Notes: generated by a model from the letters alone, not told the origin. A stretch of 52,273 bases of DNA from Nitrospirota bacterium (GCA_021816465.1 JAKAYF010000005.1:1-52273), one strand, 5' to 3'; shown: positions 7,618-16,859, counted from the stretch's first letter. Made by a program: numbers and translations.

Positions 7618-8310
7618 TTAGAGTTTAACTACAAAAGCCTCTCCGAGGCTTTTTTTCAATTTGCTCGCTGCAACATGTGCAAGAGACAGTGTGGGGTAGA
7701 GACCAACCCTCACTCGATAAATATGGCCTCCCCGGTAATAACTTGTCACAATTTCCCTATGCGAATACCCTGAAAGACGCCTCATAAAAACTTCTGCATC
7801 TTTTCTATTGGTAAAGGTTCCGACTTGAATCGCATAATTTGAGCGCTGAACCTCTTGGGCAAAAGCAGCCTCATTCAATGGTGTAATCCGAACTGGAGCT
7901 GTTCCGTTCCCCAGCATACCAATTTTTTTGGCGGCCAACCAAGAAAGGTCAATGATTCTTCCTTCGACAAACGGCCCACGATCGTTGATCAGTACATCAA
8001 CTTCTTTATTATTTTTAAGATTCTGGACGCGAACTCTCGTCCCCAGAGGCAAAGTCCTATGTGCTGCCGTAAGTTCGTTTTTCCTGAATATAGAGCCGCT
8101 GGCGGTTGGTTTTCCATAAAAAGTCGGACCATACCAAGAGGCAATACCAACCTGAGGAAAAGACTGGTCATTAAGTGTCCCGGAACCTCCATGGATCCCC
8201 GATGTATCACTATACCCCCAATGCGCATGGGTATCAAAGATAGAGCTACAACCCGCAAAAAAGAACAGTGAAACAAACAGAAACAGTCTTTGTGCAGTCC
8301 CGAGATTCAT
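7618..8310 (-). CDS. rlpA: RlpA-like septal lytic transglycosylase lipoprotein
   Basis: RlpA is an outer-membrane lipoprotein that cleaves naked glycan strands at the division septum. This 230-residue version has a lipoprotein signal ending FFFAGC (lipid Cys21). A double-psi beta-barrel follows (about 55-140, with GIASWYGPTFYGKPTASG, LTAAHRTLPLGT and VLINDRGPF, the catalytic His and Asp segments), then a C-terminal SPOR domain (about 155-230, YAIQVGTFTNRKDAE) that binds denuded peptidoglycan. The ATG overlaps the TAA of the upstream DUF2232 gene as TAATG, so this start is preferred to one 19 codons further upstream. Confidence 0.92.
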   Translation of the reverse strand: MNLGTAQRLFLFVSLFFFAGCSSIFDTHAHWGYSDTSGIHGGSGTLNDQSFPQVGIASWYGPTFYGKPTASGSIFRKNELTAAHRTLPLGTRVRVQNLKNNKEVDVLINDRGPFVEGRIIDLSWLAAKKIGMLGNGTAPVRITPLNEAAFAQEVQRSNYAIQVGTFTNRKDAEVFMRRLSGYSHREIVTSYYRGGHIYRVRVGLYPTLSLAHVAASKLKKSLGEAFVVKL

Positions 8311-9251
8311 TAGTCTGACTCGCCGGTAGATTCTTTCTGCGGACGTAGTTTTCGAAAATCCAGCCAAACATCAAGGATCCCGACGATTGAAAGCATAATA
8401 AGGATCAACGGCTGAAGCATGATGAAAGCACTTGTAACAATCCAAAACCATAAACCAAATGATCGGGATTTTGTATAACTCGTTATGACTCCCGCACCTT
8501 GAGCAATGTAAACAGTCCCTATAACAAGTAAAAAGTTAACACCTAGCATTCTTGTAAGGTCATGAGGAATAGCCAGAAGTGCCAAGGCAATAATAAAAAC
8601 AAACACAAGCTGATCCGGCAAATACCACCGTGAGATTCCCTTGCGGGTTGTTAGGCTTGATTTTCTCATAAGAAACTCATCAACAAGAGAGACTTGAGTA
8701 AATGCAGTCAGAATAATTCCCGAAAGAAGGAACCCGGGGAGTATAGCCAGAAATGATTGAAACAGCTGAGGCTCCATCTGTTTGATTAACACCATATCAG
8801 ATGGAGAAATCGGAGTTGGAGAGTTCTTCAGATAGTTCGCAAGAAAGAGGTGGAAAGAATCAGAAAAGCTTTTCTGAAGGATCTGGAGAATATGCCCTGA
8901 AGTCTTAAAATAAGCGAGGGAGATAATAAAAGAAGTAAATCCAGCAATCTGAAGAGAGACCATGGCTACGATTTTTGAGATTGGGTAATGACGCCGAACC
9001 AACTCCCCAGTCAACACCCCGGACATTCCGGCCCAAGCCAGATAAAAAACCAGCCATAGCGGGCTATGGCCAAGAATCTCAACGAGCGCTCCGGATAAAA
9101 CCATCGCACCAAGACCCAACTGCTGTCGATGGTGAGATATCTGGGCAAGGGCGAGAGGAACTCCCGAAAAAAGAGCAAGGAACACCCCTACCCGCGGATA
9201 ATTAGTGACCCCCAGAAACAAGGCTGAGGATGTTGAGACGGCTAAGAGCAA
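8310..9251 (-). CDS. DUF2232 (YybS-like) integral membrane protein
   Basis: A 313-residue membrane protein with about eight predicted transmembrane helices, matching the DUF2232 family that often lies in the rpsF-ssb-rpsR neighbourhood. Function is unknown; location suggests a link to envelope or division together with rlpA. The start is a TTG (9249-9251) with AGGAG four bases upstream. The only other option in that frame is bounded by an in-frame TGA just upstream, so the TTG is well supported. The stop overlaps the rlpA start. Confidence 0.82.
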   Translation of the reverse strand: MLLAVSTSSALFLGVTNYPRVGVFLALFSGVPLALAQISHHRQQLGLGAMVLSGALVEILGHSPLWLVFYLAWAGMSGVLTGELVRRHYPISKIVAMVSLQIAGFTSFIISLAYFKTSGHILQILQKSFSDSFHLFLANYLKNSPTPISPSDMVLIKQMEPQLFQSFLAILPGFLLSGIILTAFTQVSLVDEFLMRKSSLTTRKGISRWYLPDQLVFVFIIALALLAIPHDLTRMLGVNFLLVIGTVYIAQGAGVITSYTKSRSFGLWFWIVTSAFIMLQPLILIMLSIVGILDVWLDFRKLRPQKESTGESD

Positions 9252-9280
9252 GGCTCCTAACGGAAATTTTGTATTCAGGC

Positions 9281-9511
9281 TTATTTTTCCTCAGAAAAAG
9301 CAAAAAATGCAACATTACGTCCCTGCTTGATTGCCGCTGCCAAATGACGCTGGTGCAGAGCACAAGTACCAGAGAGACGACGGGGAATAATCTTGCCTCT
9401 TTCGGTCAGAAAGCTTTTGATATTGTTGACATCCTTATAATCAATACCCAATTTCTCTGTACAAAAACGGCATACTTTTTTTCTGGTATAGGAACGTGCT
9501 GGCATTGCCAT
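9281..9511 (-). CDS. rpsR: 30S ribosomal protein S18 (bS18)
   Basis: S18 pairs with S6 on the 30S platform. The 76-residue protein has the family signature with [17 protein letters not shown] and [19 protein letters not shown]. The N-terminal CRFC is a zinc-type CxxC pair, with further Cys/His later. The ATG at 9511 follows AAGGAG. It lies in the usual rpsF-ssb-rpsR order, and the operon runs on into DUF2232 and rlpA. Confidence 0.97.
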   Translation of the reverse strand: MAMPARSYTRKKVCRFCTEKLGIDYKDVNNIKSFLTERGKIIPRRLSGTCALHQRHLAAAIKQGRNVAFFAFSEEK

Positions 9512-9575
9512 GTTAAATCTCCTTAAATAGTCAGTAAAATTAACCAGTGAATACTACTTCAGCTCCCCACTCATA

Positions 9576-9998
9576 TCAAAAGGGAACATCACTTTCATTC
9601 GAGGAATAACCACCAAGACCCAGTTCATCATCTTGAGGGAAGGAAGGTGACCCCGATTGAGGTGACTTTCTGGATCCCCCCATGAAGGTGATTGATTGAA
9701 CAACTACTTCAACCTTGCTTCTTTTTTGCCCTTCCTGCTCCCAGCGTCTTTGTTGCAAACGCCCTTCTACCAATAAGGGAGCTCCTTTTTCCAGGTAGTT
9801 TTTTACAAGATCCGCCTGTTTACCAAAAGCGACGAGATCAATGTAGGAAACATCATCCTTTGAGTCAGCTTCCTGACGGGAACGGTTGCTATTGATAGCA
9901 AGCGTAAAACTCGCAACAGGAGCACCTTCCCGGGTAAAACGAACCTCAGGGTCTCTGGTCAAATTCCCGAGCAGGATTACTTTGTTGAAATTGCTCAA
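9576..9998 (-). CDS. ssb: Single-stranded DNA-binding protein
   Basis: A 140-residue SSB with an N-terminal OB fold (NKVILLGNLTRDPEVRFT ... RRWEQEGQKRSKVEV, residues about 5-108), a short low-complexity linker, and the acidic protein-interaction tip ending SDVPF, close to the usual DDIPF. It protects ssDNA in replication and repair and recruits partners through the tip. The start is a TTG overlapping the rpsF stop as TTGA (9995-9998), with GGAGAGG just upstream, so it is translationally coupled to rpsF. Confidence 0.96.
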   Translation of the reverse strand: MSNFNKVILLGNLTRDPEVRFTREGAPVASFTLAINSNRSRQEADSKDDVSYIDLVAFGKQADLVKNYLEKGAPLLVEGRLQQRRWEQEGQKRSKVEVVVQSITFMGGSRKSPQSGSPSFPQDDELGLGGYSSNESDVPF

Positions 9999-10372
9999 CG
10001 AGCCTCTCCTTCAAGCATGGCAGAATCGTCCTGATCAGCGGTAGCTTCCTCCTGTGAGGACTCTGATTTCGGGAAAACAAGCTTTTCTTTTCGAACAATC
10101 ATGCTCTTTACAACGCGCTCATCGATCCTTGCCTGTCGGTCAAGCTCAGAAATGTCTGCAGGATTCTTAAGCTCAATATAAAGGATGACATATTCTGCTC
10201 TCTTTTCCTTGTTCAATTCATAAGCCATTCTCTTTCGCCCCAATTTCTGGACATGATGCACTGTCCCGGATTTGGACTCGACAAGAGATGTAAAGCGAGA
10301 GACAGCGGCGGCAGACTCTTCATCGGTCAGTTGTGACTTTAAAAGCAAAACACATTCATAAAAAGCTGACAT
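9995..10372 (-). CDS. rpsF: 30S ribosomal protein S6 (bS6)
   Basis: S6 binds S18 and the central domain of 16S rRNA. The 125-residue protein shows the ferredoxin-like S6 pattern (YECVLLLKSQL, LGRKRMAYELNKEKRAEYVILYIEL), with an acidic C-terminal extension (SSQEEATADQDDSAMLEGEAR region). The ATG at 10370-10372 is chosen. A TTG two codons upstream is possible and closer to GGAGA. First gene of the rpsF-ssb-rpsR block. Confidence 0.96.
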   Translation of the reverse strand: MSAFYECVLLLKSQLTDEESAAAVSRFTSLVESKSGTVHHVQKLGRKRMAYELNKEKRAEYVILYIELKNPADISELDRQARIDERVVKSMIVRKEKLVFPKSESSQEEATADQDDSAMLEGEAR

Positions 10373-10440
10373 GATCAATATTCTCCATTGGCACGTTAGT
10401 TAATAATTGCTTTCTGATGAAAGCAACCGGTAAAGAAGAG

Positions 10441-11535
10441 TCAAACATTAAATCTGAAGTAGATGATATCACCATCTCGAACGCGGTACTCTTTGCCTTC
10501 CAGCTTCAGTAGACCTTTTTCCTTGACTGCTTTTTCAGAACCAAGACGGTCGATATCTTCAAATTTCATAACTTCAGCTCGAATAAACCCACGCTCAATA
10601 TCTGAATGAATTTGTCCTGCTGCTTGAGGAGCAAGGGTTCCGTCCTGGATCGTCCAAGCCCGAACCTCATCCTCCCCCGCGGTCAAAAATGACAAAAGAC
10701 CGAGGAGCCGGTAACTCTCACGAATGAGTCGTTCAAGACCTGACTCTTTCATGCCCAGATCTGCCAAAAATACCTTCTGGTCGGCGGGAGAAAGCGATGC
10801 TATTTCGGCCTCTATCTTGCCTGAAATGGCAAGCAACTCTCCACCTCTTGCCTTGACAGCCTCTTCAAGCTTCTTATATGAGTCGGAGTGAATCTCCTCA
10901 CCCGCATCGGAAATATTAGCAAGATACAGGATTGGCTTCTGAGTCAAAAGAAAGAGACTTTTCCTGAAGGATTCCGCCTCTTCCGGCGATGGAACCATCC
11001 GGGCGGGAACTCCTTGGTCCAATGCCTGTCGAAGGGCTTCCAGTGTCTCCTTTTGAAGAGATGCGTCTTTCCCGCCCGCCCTGAACAGCTTTTCAGATTT
11101 AGCAATCCGGGCAGTAACAGTTGCCAGATCGGCCAACAATAACTCTGTCTCAATCACTTCGAGATCAGAAATTGGATCAACCTTACCTTGCACATGAATC
11201 ACATCAGGATCATTGAAAATTCTAACAACCTGAATAATTGCATCAACACTTCTTATGTGGCTAAGAAACTGGTTTCCAAGCCCCTCCCCCTGACTGGCTC
11301 CCTTTACAAGACCAGCTATATCAACAAACTCAAAAAAAGTTGGGGTCCTTTTTTTGGGGTTGTAGATCTCAGTCAAACGATCAAGCCTTCGGTCAGGAAC
11401 AGGAACGACCCCAACATGAGGATCGATGGTACAAAACGGGAAGTTTGCGACCTGGGCACTACCAGAGGTCAACGCATTAAACAGCGTAGACTTGCCAACA
11501 TTGGGCAACCCCACAATACCACATTGGAAACTCAC
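10441..11535 (-). CDS. ychF: Redox-regulated ATPase / translation-associated YchF (OLA1 family)
   Basis: YchF is an Obg-like P-loop ATPase that binds ribosomes and affects stress and peroxide responses. The 364-residue protein carries G1 GLPNVGKST, a G3-region FVDIAGLVKGAS, and a C-terminal TGS domain (LLSFLTAGEDEVRAW, AAGQIHSDIERGFIRAE). The GTG start at 11533-11535 gives VSFQCGIVGLPNVGK and has GGAG nine bases upstream; earlier in-frame TTG codons lack a ribosome binding site. It sits between pth and rpsF, an arrangement seen in many bacteria. Confidence 0.95.
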   Translation of the reverse strand: MSFQCGIVGLPNVGKSTLFNALTSGSAQVANFPFCTIDPHVGVVPVPDRRLDRLTEIYNPKKRTPTFFEFVDIAGLVKGASQGEGLGNQFLSHIRSVDAIIQVVRIFNDPDVIHVQGKVDPISDLEVIETELLLADLATVTARIAKSEKLFRAGGKDASLQKETLEALRQALDQGVPARMVPSPEEAESFRKSLFLLTQKPILYLANISDAGEEIHSDSYKKLEEAVKARGGELLAISGKIEAEIASLSPADQKVFLADLGMKESGLERLIRESYRLLGLLSFLTAGEDEVRAWTIQDGTLAPQAAGQIHSDIERGFIRAEVMKFEDIDRLGSEKAVKEKGLLKLEGKEYRVRDGDIIYFRFNV

Positions 11536-11565
11536 TACACACAACTCCAATCAGTACAAAAAATT

Positions 11566-12132
11566 CTAGGCACCATCCGAAGTTTTCCTCATCGACAACA
11601 ACCAGCGGTCAACCATCTCCCTGAATGACTTCCAAGCAAGAACAAAGGACTCCCGTTCTGAAGAAGGAATTTGTCCCAGAACATAGTCACTTAAATCAAC
11701 ACCAGGTGGTGGGGATCCGACACCCACCCGTATCCTGGCAATACGATCAGATCCTGCAGCCTGAATTATCGAGAGCAAACCCTTTTGACCACCAGCACCA
11801 CCACCTTCGCGATAACGAAGAGTTCCTGAAGGAAGATTGATGTCATCGGAGAGAATGAGCACCCTCTCTGGCAAATCAATATTTTTCTGCTTCATCCATG
11901 GAACAACACGACCACTCAGGTTCATATAAGTTTCAGGGAAAGACAGGAAGACCCTGAGACCGTCTACCATCCCTTCCCCCCATAGAATCGAGTCTTTTCT
12001 CTGGGTAAGGGGAATATTTAAATCCCGGGCTAAATTATCAAGGAATATCTTCCCTGCATTATGCCTGGTCCATCGATAATTCTCCCCAGGATTTCCAAGA
12101 CCTACAATGGCACAAGGCCTGAACGGGGACAT
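11566..12132 (-). CDS. pth: Peptidyl-tRNA hydrolase
   Basis: Pth releases peptides from peptidyl-tRNA dropped by ribosomes. The 188-residue protein has GLGNPGENY, the catalytic His24 in TRHNAG, TYMNLSG with the substrate-binding Asn, and LSDDINLP with the catalytic Asp. The usual GHNGL motif appears as GQKGL, so the second conserved His is Gln and the following Asn is Lys. This departs from the E. coli enzyme, although the primary catalytic His is intact. The gene lies between rplY and ychF in one transcript. Confidence 0.94.
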   Translation of the reverse strand: MSPFRPCAIVGLGNPGENYRWTRHNAGKIFLDNLARDLNIPLTQRKDSILWGEGMVDGLRVFLSFPETYMNLSGRVVPWMKQKNIDLPERVLILSDDINLPSGTLRYREGGGAGGQKGLLSIIQAAGSDRIARIRVGVGSPPPGVDLSDYVLGQIPSSERESFVLAWKSFREMVDRWLLSMRKTSDGA

Positions 12133-12143
12133 CAGAAGTAGAC

Positions 12144-12746
12144 TTACGCCTTCCCTGCTGCTGGAGCCGAAACAGCTTCAGCCCTTGGTGGGACAAGATG
12201 AAGCAAAACTGTTTCCGGGTTATCAAGAATCCTGATTCCGGAAATAACAGGAAGATCCCTGACATGAAACGAATCATTGAGGTTCATCATGGACGCGTCT
12301 ACCTTGATATGATCCGGCATAACAGCAGGAAGGCACTCCACAGTCAATTCCCTGACATTATGATCCAGCGTCCCACCCATTTTGACTCCAACAGGCACTT
12401 CTCCAACAATTTCGACCGGAACTTTGTTTTTGACGAGGTCATCGGATGATATTTCCATAAAATCCAGATGAAGGATGCGACCTGTCAAAGGATCCCGCTG
12501 AATATCTCTGACCAGGGCCAGCTTGGTTTTATCTGACTGCACACCATCAAGCTCGATCTGAAAGATTGCATGTGACCCCGCATGACGATGAAAAAGTTTC
12601 TGAACATGGCTCAATGTCAATGATAAGGAAACGGTCTTTCCTTTGCCGTAAAGAACGGCAGGGATCATTCCCTCTCGGCGAAGGGTCCTGGCCACACCTT
12701 TACCTGAATTATTTCTGACCTTCGCTTCAACAACCGGATTCTGCAT
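12144..12746 (-). CDS. rplY: 50S ribosomal protein bL25 / general stress protein CTC
   Basis: The long, two-domain form of L25, which binds 5S rRNA. Residues about 1-95 form the L25 beta-barrel (RTLRREGMIPAVLYGKG, LALVRDIQRDPLTGRILHLDF). Residues about 100-190 form the TL5/CTC C-terminal beta domain, followed by an Ala-rich tail. The ATG at 12746 has GGGGGAG immediately upstream and is preferred to one 11 codons earlier. It is between prs and pth, a conserved order. Confidence 0.95.
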   Translation of the reverse strand: MQNPVVEAKVRNNSGKGVARTLRREGMIPAVLYGKGKTVSLSLTLSHVQKLFHRHAGSHAIFQIELDGVQSDKTKLALVRDIQRDPLTGRILHLDFMEISSDDLVKNKVPVEIVGEVPVGVKMGGTLDHNVRELTVECLPAVMPDHIKVDASMMNLNDSFHVRDLPVISGIRILDNPETVLLHLVPPRAEAVSAPAAGKA

Positions 12747-12807
12747 AACTCCCCCAAGGTAAAATACTGCTGTTTCCAATGAACAACCGGAACACTATAG
12801 CTCCGTT

Positions 12808-13749
12808 TCAAACAAATAGGGAACTCACAGACTCATCGTCGTGAATTCTCTTGATCGCCTCTCCTAGAAGTGCGCCCACTGAATAAACGCTTATCTTCTC
12901 GCAAACAGACTCTTTCCCGTTCAAGGGAATTGAATTTGTCACGATCACTTCATCAATCACTGAACGGTTTAACCGATCCAGTGCAGGACCTGACAACACC
13001 GCATGCGTTGCAACAGCCACAACCCTCCGTGCACCGGCATCTTTGGCAGCCTGTGCTCCCTGAGTAATCGTCCCGGCGGTATCGATCATATCGTCCAGAA
13101 TTACCGCAGTGAACCCTTCAACATCTCCGATTATATTCATTACCTGAGACTGATTTGGGCCTTCCCTCCGCTTGTCGATAATAGCCAGCGGAGCCTGCAG
13201 CCTTTTCGCAAAAGCTCTTGTTCGCTCGACCCCACCTGCGTCCGGAGACAGCATAACCAGCTTTTCCGAAAGAAGAATTTTCCTGAGCGGCTCAAGAAGG
13301 ATTGGGGTACCGTGCAGATGATCAACCGGAATATTAAAAAAACCCTGCAATTGTCCCGTATGAAGATCAAGCGTCAAGGCCCTTGTCGCACCAGCTGTAG
13401 TGATCAGGTCAGCGACAAGTTTTGCTGTGATAGGAACGCGGGGCTGGTCCTTTCTGTCCTGACGGGCATAGGCATAATATGGAAGAACGGCAGTTATGCG
13501 CTGCGCAGATGCTCGCTTAAGAGCATCAATCATGACAAGCAGTTCCATAAGATGATTGTTGACCGGGTCTGAAAGAGACTGAATAACAAAAACATCGTCG
13601 CCCCGAACGTTTTCATCTACTCTTACCCTTGTTTCCCCATCGGAAAAGGAGGTAACAGTTGCCTGTCCCAGATTTGTGTTTAAGTAGCGGGCTATCTCTA
13701 GAGCCAAAGGGACATTGGCGTTCCCGGAAAAAATCTTAACGGCCCGCAA
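12808..13749 (-). CDS. prs: Ribose-phosphate pyrophosphokinase (PRPP synthetase)
   Basis: Converts ribose 5-phosphate and ATP to PRPP, the entry point to nucleotide, histidine and tryptophan synthesis. The 313-residue protein has the class I layout: FSDGETRVRV, the PRPP/ATP loop ARQDRKDQPRVPITAK, the metal-binding DLHTGQLQGFF, the flexible-loop KRREGPNQ, and the PRPP-binding VILDDMIDTAGT. The start is TTG (13747-13749) with AAGG seven bases upstream. The tRNA-Gln gene lies upstream on the same strand. Ribose 5-phosphate could come from the pentose phosphate genes at 25447-31110. Confidence 0.96.
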   Translation of the reverse strand: MRAVKIFSGNANVPLALEIARYLNTNLGQATVTSFSDGETRVRVDENVRGDDVFVIQSLSDPVNNHLMELLVMIDALKRASAQRITAVLPYYAYARQDRKDQPRVPITAKLVADLITTAGATRALTLDLHTGQLQGFFNIPVDHLHGTPILLEPLRKILLSEKLVMLSPDAGGVERTRAFAKRLQAPLAIIDKRREGPNQSQVMNIIGDVEGFTAVILDDMIDTAGTITQGAQAAKDAGARRVVAVATHAVLSGPALDRLNRSVIDEVIVTNSIPLNGKESVCEKISVYSVGALLGEAIKRIHDDESVSSLFV

Positions 13750-13907
13750 CGAGTTACCTTTCTGTTCTGCAATAAATATAAAGCACAGGACAAATACCCA
13801 ATCTCAGCAGAAACCAACCAATGAGCAAAAAGTCCCGGCACCAGCAAACACTTTCCTTGCCCAAAACATAAAAAACGCTCTGAGCAAGACATCTTCCTTG
13901 GTCAATA

Positions 13908-13982
13908 TGGTTGGGGCGCCAGGATTCGAACCTGGGAATGCGAGATCCAAATTCTCGTGACTTGCCGCTTGTCGACGCCCCA
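13908..13982 (-). tRNA. tRNA-Gln (anticodon TTG)
   Basis: A 75-nt cloverleaf with encoded CCA. The acceptor stem is TGGGGCG/CGCCCCA, and the anticodon stem CGAGA/TCTCG encloses loop ATTTGGA, giving anticodon TTG. It sits between ispE and prs on the same strand, a known bacterial arrangement. Confidence 0.96.
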
Positions 13983-14012
13983 GTGCAACACATACTAGCA
14001 TGGCATTAAAGA

Positions 14013-14930
14013 TCATGACAGCGGGGAACGTTCCAATGTTTCAAAAGCATCAGCCCATCCACCATACTTCGACTGAAGGGCTTTCACCGCCTGTTCCGCA
14101 GACGCCCTGTCACGAAACACTCCAAAAACAGTCGGACCGGAGCCACTCATCAAGGACTTATCGGCACCAAACTCCAAAAAACTTTTCTTAACAGAACAAA
14201 GCTCCGGATGGAGAGTGAAAGCCACCGCTTCAAGATCGTTCATGTATACATCCTGCCGCAAAAGACCTTCAATCTTAGATACTGCAGCAGCTTCTGTCAA
14301 CTCTTCAGAAACTCCAACATTCAGACTTCGGTATACCAGCGAAGTTGACAAAGAAAATCCAGGATTCCAGAGGACAACAATTTTAGACCTCTCTGCCGGG
14401 AGAGGTAAAATCTTCTCCCCCCTCCCCCACCCCAATGCGTGGGGAGTTCCTAGAAAAAAGGGAACATCACTTCCCAAAGAAGATGCCATGTCACTCAACT
14501 CAGCAAACGAAAGACCTGAGCCCAACAAACGGTTAACCCCCAACAAAGTCCCGGCGGCATCTGAAGACCCCCCACCCAGCCCTGCTCCTACCGGAATATG
14601 TTTTTCCAGCTCAATCGATATTCGTGGAAGTCGTTTAGTCGTATATCTCCCCAGGACCAATCGGGCAGCACGAACGATAAGGTTGGTGTTCGGATCCCCA
14701 TCGATCACTCTTCCTCGAACTCTGAAGGAAATAGAGTCTTCCTGATCGGTAAAAACACCACTCTCCAGTTTCAGATGAAGCTTATCGAAACAGGAGATCA
14801 TCAGCATTCTCGTGATCAGCTCATGATAGCCGTCAGATCGTTTCCCGACAATCTTGAGAAACAAGTTGATTTTAGCCGGTAATAAAAGATCCATTGATTC
14901 TGTCACAGGGAAAGCACCATGGGTTGCCAT
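14013..14930 (-). CDS. ispE: 4-(cytidine 5'-diphospho)-2-C-methyl-D-erythritol kinase
   Basis: A GHMP kinase of the non-mevalonate (MEP) isoprenoid pathway that phosphorylates CDP-methylerythritol. The 305-residue protein has PAKINLFLKIVGKRSDGYHEL near the N-terminus, the ATP-binding PVGAGLGGGSSDAAG, and the C-terminal LMSGSGPTVFG. Products of the pathway would feed quinones and hopanoids (see hpnH). The ATG at 14930 is chosen because AGGA precedes it. It overlaps the end of the DUF512 radical-SAM gene by 28 bp. Confidence 0.95.
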   Translation of the reverse strand: MATHGAFPVTESMDLLLPAKINLFLKIVGKRSDGYHELITRMLMISCFDKLHLKLESGVFTDQEDSISFRVRGRVIDGDPNTNLIVRAARLVLGRYTTKRLPRISIELEKHIPVGAGLGGGSSDAAGTLLGVNRLLGSGLSFAELSDMASSLGSDVPFFLGTPHALGWGRGEKILPLPAERSKIVVLWNPGFSLSTSLVYRSLNVGVSEELTEAAAVSKIEGLLRQDVYMNDLEAVAFTLHPELCSVKKSFLEFGADKSLMSGSGPTVFGVFRDRASAEQAVKALQSKYGGWADAFETLERSPLS

Positions 14931-16288
14931 TCCGATTCCTGGGACTTTACCGTTTGAGAGAACCAGTAAGAGAACCCTCTTGCATCCGATGGAACCGCAT
15001 GGATGAGCACCCCCAATTCCTCTCTGACATCATCAAGACAGCCATCATCAAGAAAAACCTCTGAATCGGCCTTTAAGACCACATCGGGGATCAATAGCCC
15101 CGCAATGGGTGGATGCTCTCTGGGCCGCAATTGCCTGTAGGCTTTAAACCCGTCAATAATATCTCCTGCAGACAATAAGCCTGCAACCGTGACCGACGAA
15201 CCGAACAGTCTGTTCTCAACCTCACAGATTTCAAACACACCCTTCCACGAGGGAAGCCTGTCCTCCAAAAGTTGGGTCAATGCCTTCAGAATTCCCGAAA
15301 AAGCCTTTCCGGTCACCATAACCCACGGGAAAGCAGGGGGTGGAGTTTCCTGGGACTTCAGTCGCCTTATCCACTTTTTCCATTCGCTTTCAAAAAGAGG
15401 AACCATTCCAACACCATTTCCGATCTGGGGAAGAGTCCCATAGCGGGATATGGATGGAAATTTTTTTTCTGCGAGGATATACCACTCATCAGCTGGATAA
15501 ATAAATGGATCAGCAAAACGCTCATTCATCTCCTGCTGGATCTGAGTAAGCCTCTTGAGAGTTTTCCTGGAATAAGCCATATCAATAGACCTGACAGACG
15601 GCAATTCATCCCGATGATTCGTCAATCCAACAGGAACAACGGCCAGGGAGTTTACACCAGGATAGCGAGCAGAGAGATCCCTGATGGATTTTTCCAGGAT
15701 TTCGCCGTCATTGACTCCTGGCATCAGAACTATTTGTGTGTTAAGCCGAATGCCACCAGCGATCAATTTGTCAATCATATCCAAAATATTGGGGGCATGG
15801 TCATTTCTCAGGAGAATCTTTCTGACATCCGGATCAGTTGCATGAACAGAAATATAAAGGGGGGACAAGCGTTGCTCAATGACACGCTGAAAATCCTTCT
15901 CTGACAAGTTGGTCAGGGTAATAAAATTCCCATACAAAAAACTGTATCGATAATCCTCATCCCTTATATAAAGGGTTTTTCTCTGACCTTCAGGCATCTG
16001 GTCCACAAAGCAGAAGTCGCACTTATTGGGACACCTCTTGATCGGAGGAGGGTCAGCGACAAGACCAAGATTTTCATCAGGGTCTTTTTCCAGAGATACC
16101 TCGACCCTTTCACCTTTTACATTTTCCCAGATCATAACAACCTCAGGCTCTGCCTGATAAAATTCGATATCGATCAAATCCCTGATCTGTTGACCGTTGA
16201 TAGATATCAAGCGGTCCCCTGATACCATTCCAATCTGTGCCCCGAGGGAATCCTGAATAACCTCCCTGATAACAACTCCTTGCCCCAT
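14903..16288 (-). CDS. PDZ / radical-SAM / DUF512 protein
   Basis: A 461-residue protein with three regions: an N-terminal PDZ-like domain (about 5-70, GAQIGMVSGDRLISINGQ), a radical-SAM core with CPNKCDFC (Cys86, 90, 93) followed by FVDQMP, and a C-terminal DUF512 region (about 280-460, with the VTGKAFSG and RLFGSSVTVAGLLSAGDI segments). This architecture is a widespread conserved family whose substrate is unknown. The second of two ATGs (16288) has the better spacing to GGAGG. It is flanked by pgsA and ispE in one transcript. Confidence 0.9.
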   Translation of the reverse strand: MGQGVVIREVIQDSLGAQIGMVSGDRLISINGQQIRDLIDIEFYQAEPEVVMIWENVKGERVEVSLEKDPDENLGLVADPPPIKRCPNKCDFCFVDQMPEGQRKTLYIRDEDYRYSFLYGNFITLTNLSEKDFQRVIEQRLSPLYISVHATDPDVRKILLRNDHAPNILDMIDKLIAGGIRLNTQIVLMPGVNDGEILEKSIRDLSARYPGVNSLAVVPVGLTNHRDELPSVRSIDMAYSRKTLKRLTQIQQEMNERFADPFIYPADEWYILAEKKFPSISRYGTLPQIGNGVGMVPLFESEWKKWIRRLKSQETPPPAFPWVMVTGKAFSGILKALTQLLEDRLPSWKGVFEICEVENRLFGSSVTVAGLLSAGDIIDGFKAYRQLRPREHPPIAGLLIPDVVLKADSEVFLDDGCLDDVREELGVLIHAVPSDARGFSYWFSQTVKSQESEWQPMVLSL

Positions 16289-16309
16289 CATATCCTCCAG
16301 AAGCTCATT

Positions 16310-16858
16310 CTATGCTTTGTAATGCTGATACCACAAAAAACCTTGCGAGATGTAGTAACCTCCCGAAACAAGAGATAACCCCACAGCAAGATCACCAACA
16401 TAATCTGTTTCAGAAACATATGCATATCCCGCAAGACCGGAGAGAACAAAAAACAAATAAGCCATCTCGAGCGTTGTCGCAACCTTTCCCAGTCCAGTTG
16501 GGTTGATAGGGATAGGTGTATCAACCAGCCTTAATACAAGGAAACCAAAAACAATGATTAAGTCCCTGCTTACAAGGGCTATGGAGATCCAGACAGGAAC
16601 CTTTTCCAGTACGGCAAGCGTCAGGAGAGTCGTTGAAAGCAGAATTTTGTCCGCTGCCGGATCCAAAAATCGGCCCAGATCCGTTTTTTGTCCCAACAAC
16701 CTTGCCATCATTCCATCTAGTGCATCGGACAGGCTTCCTATTAAAAAAAACCAGAAAGCCTCCTTCATTTTCCCATAAACAATCAGACCCAGAAGAAACG
16801 GCGTCAGGAAAATTCGAAAAACAGTAAGGGAGTTAGGCAGATTGACGGCTTGAGGCAA
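16310..16858 (-). CDS. pgsA: CDP-diacylglycerol-glycerol-3-phosphate 3-phosphatidyltransferase
   Basis: Makes phosphatidylglycerol phosphate, the first step to phosphatidylglycerol and cardiolipin, in the inner membrane. The 182-residue protein has about four or five membrane helices and the CDP-alcohol phosphotransferase signature from SDALDGMMAR to GRFLDPAADK, with all four expected acidic residues. The TTG start at 16858 lies two bases after the TAG of the preceding lipoprotein gene, with AAGGGG eight bases upstream. Closely related phosphatidyltransferases share this motif, so the exact headgroup is slightly uncertain. Confidence 0.9.
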   Translation of the reverse strand: MPQAVNLPNSLTVFRIFLTPFLLGLIVYGKMKEAFWFFLIGSLSDALDGMMARLLGQKTDLGRFLDPAADKILLSTTLLTLAVLEKVPVWISIALVSRDLIIVFGFLVLRLVDTPIPINPTGLGKVATTLEMAYLFFVLSGLAGYAYVSETDYVGDLAVGLSLVSGGYYISQGFLWYQHYKA

Positions 16859-16859
16859 G

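Noticed and set aside
15272-15904. 210-codon plus-strand frame
   Set aside because: Antisense to the PDZ/radical-SAM/DUF512 gene, with no family resemblance.
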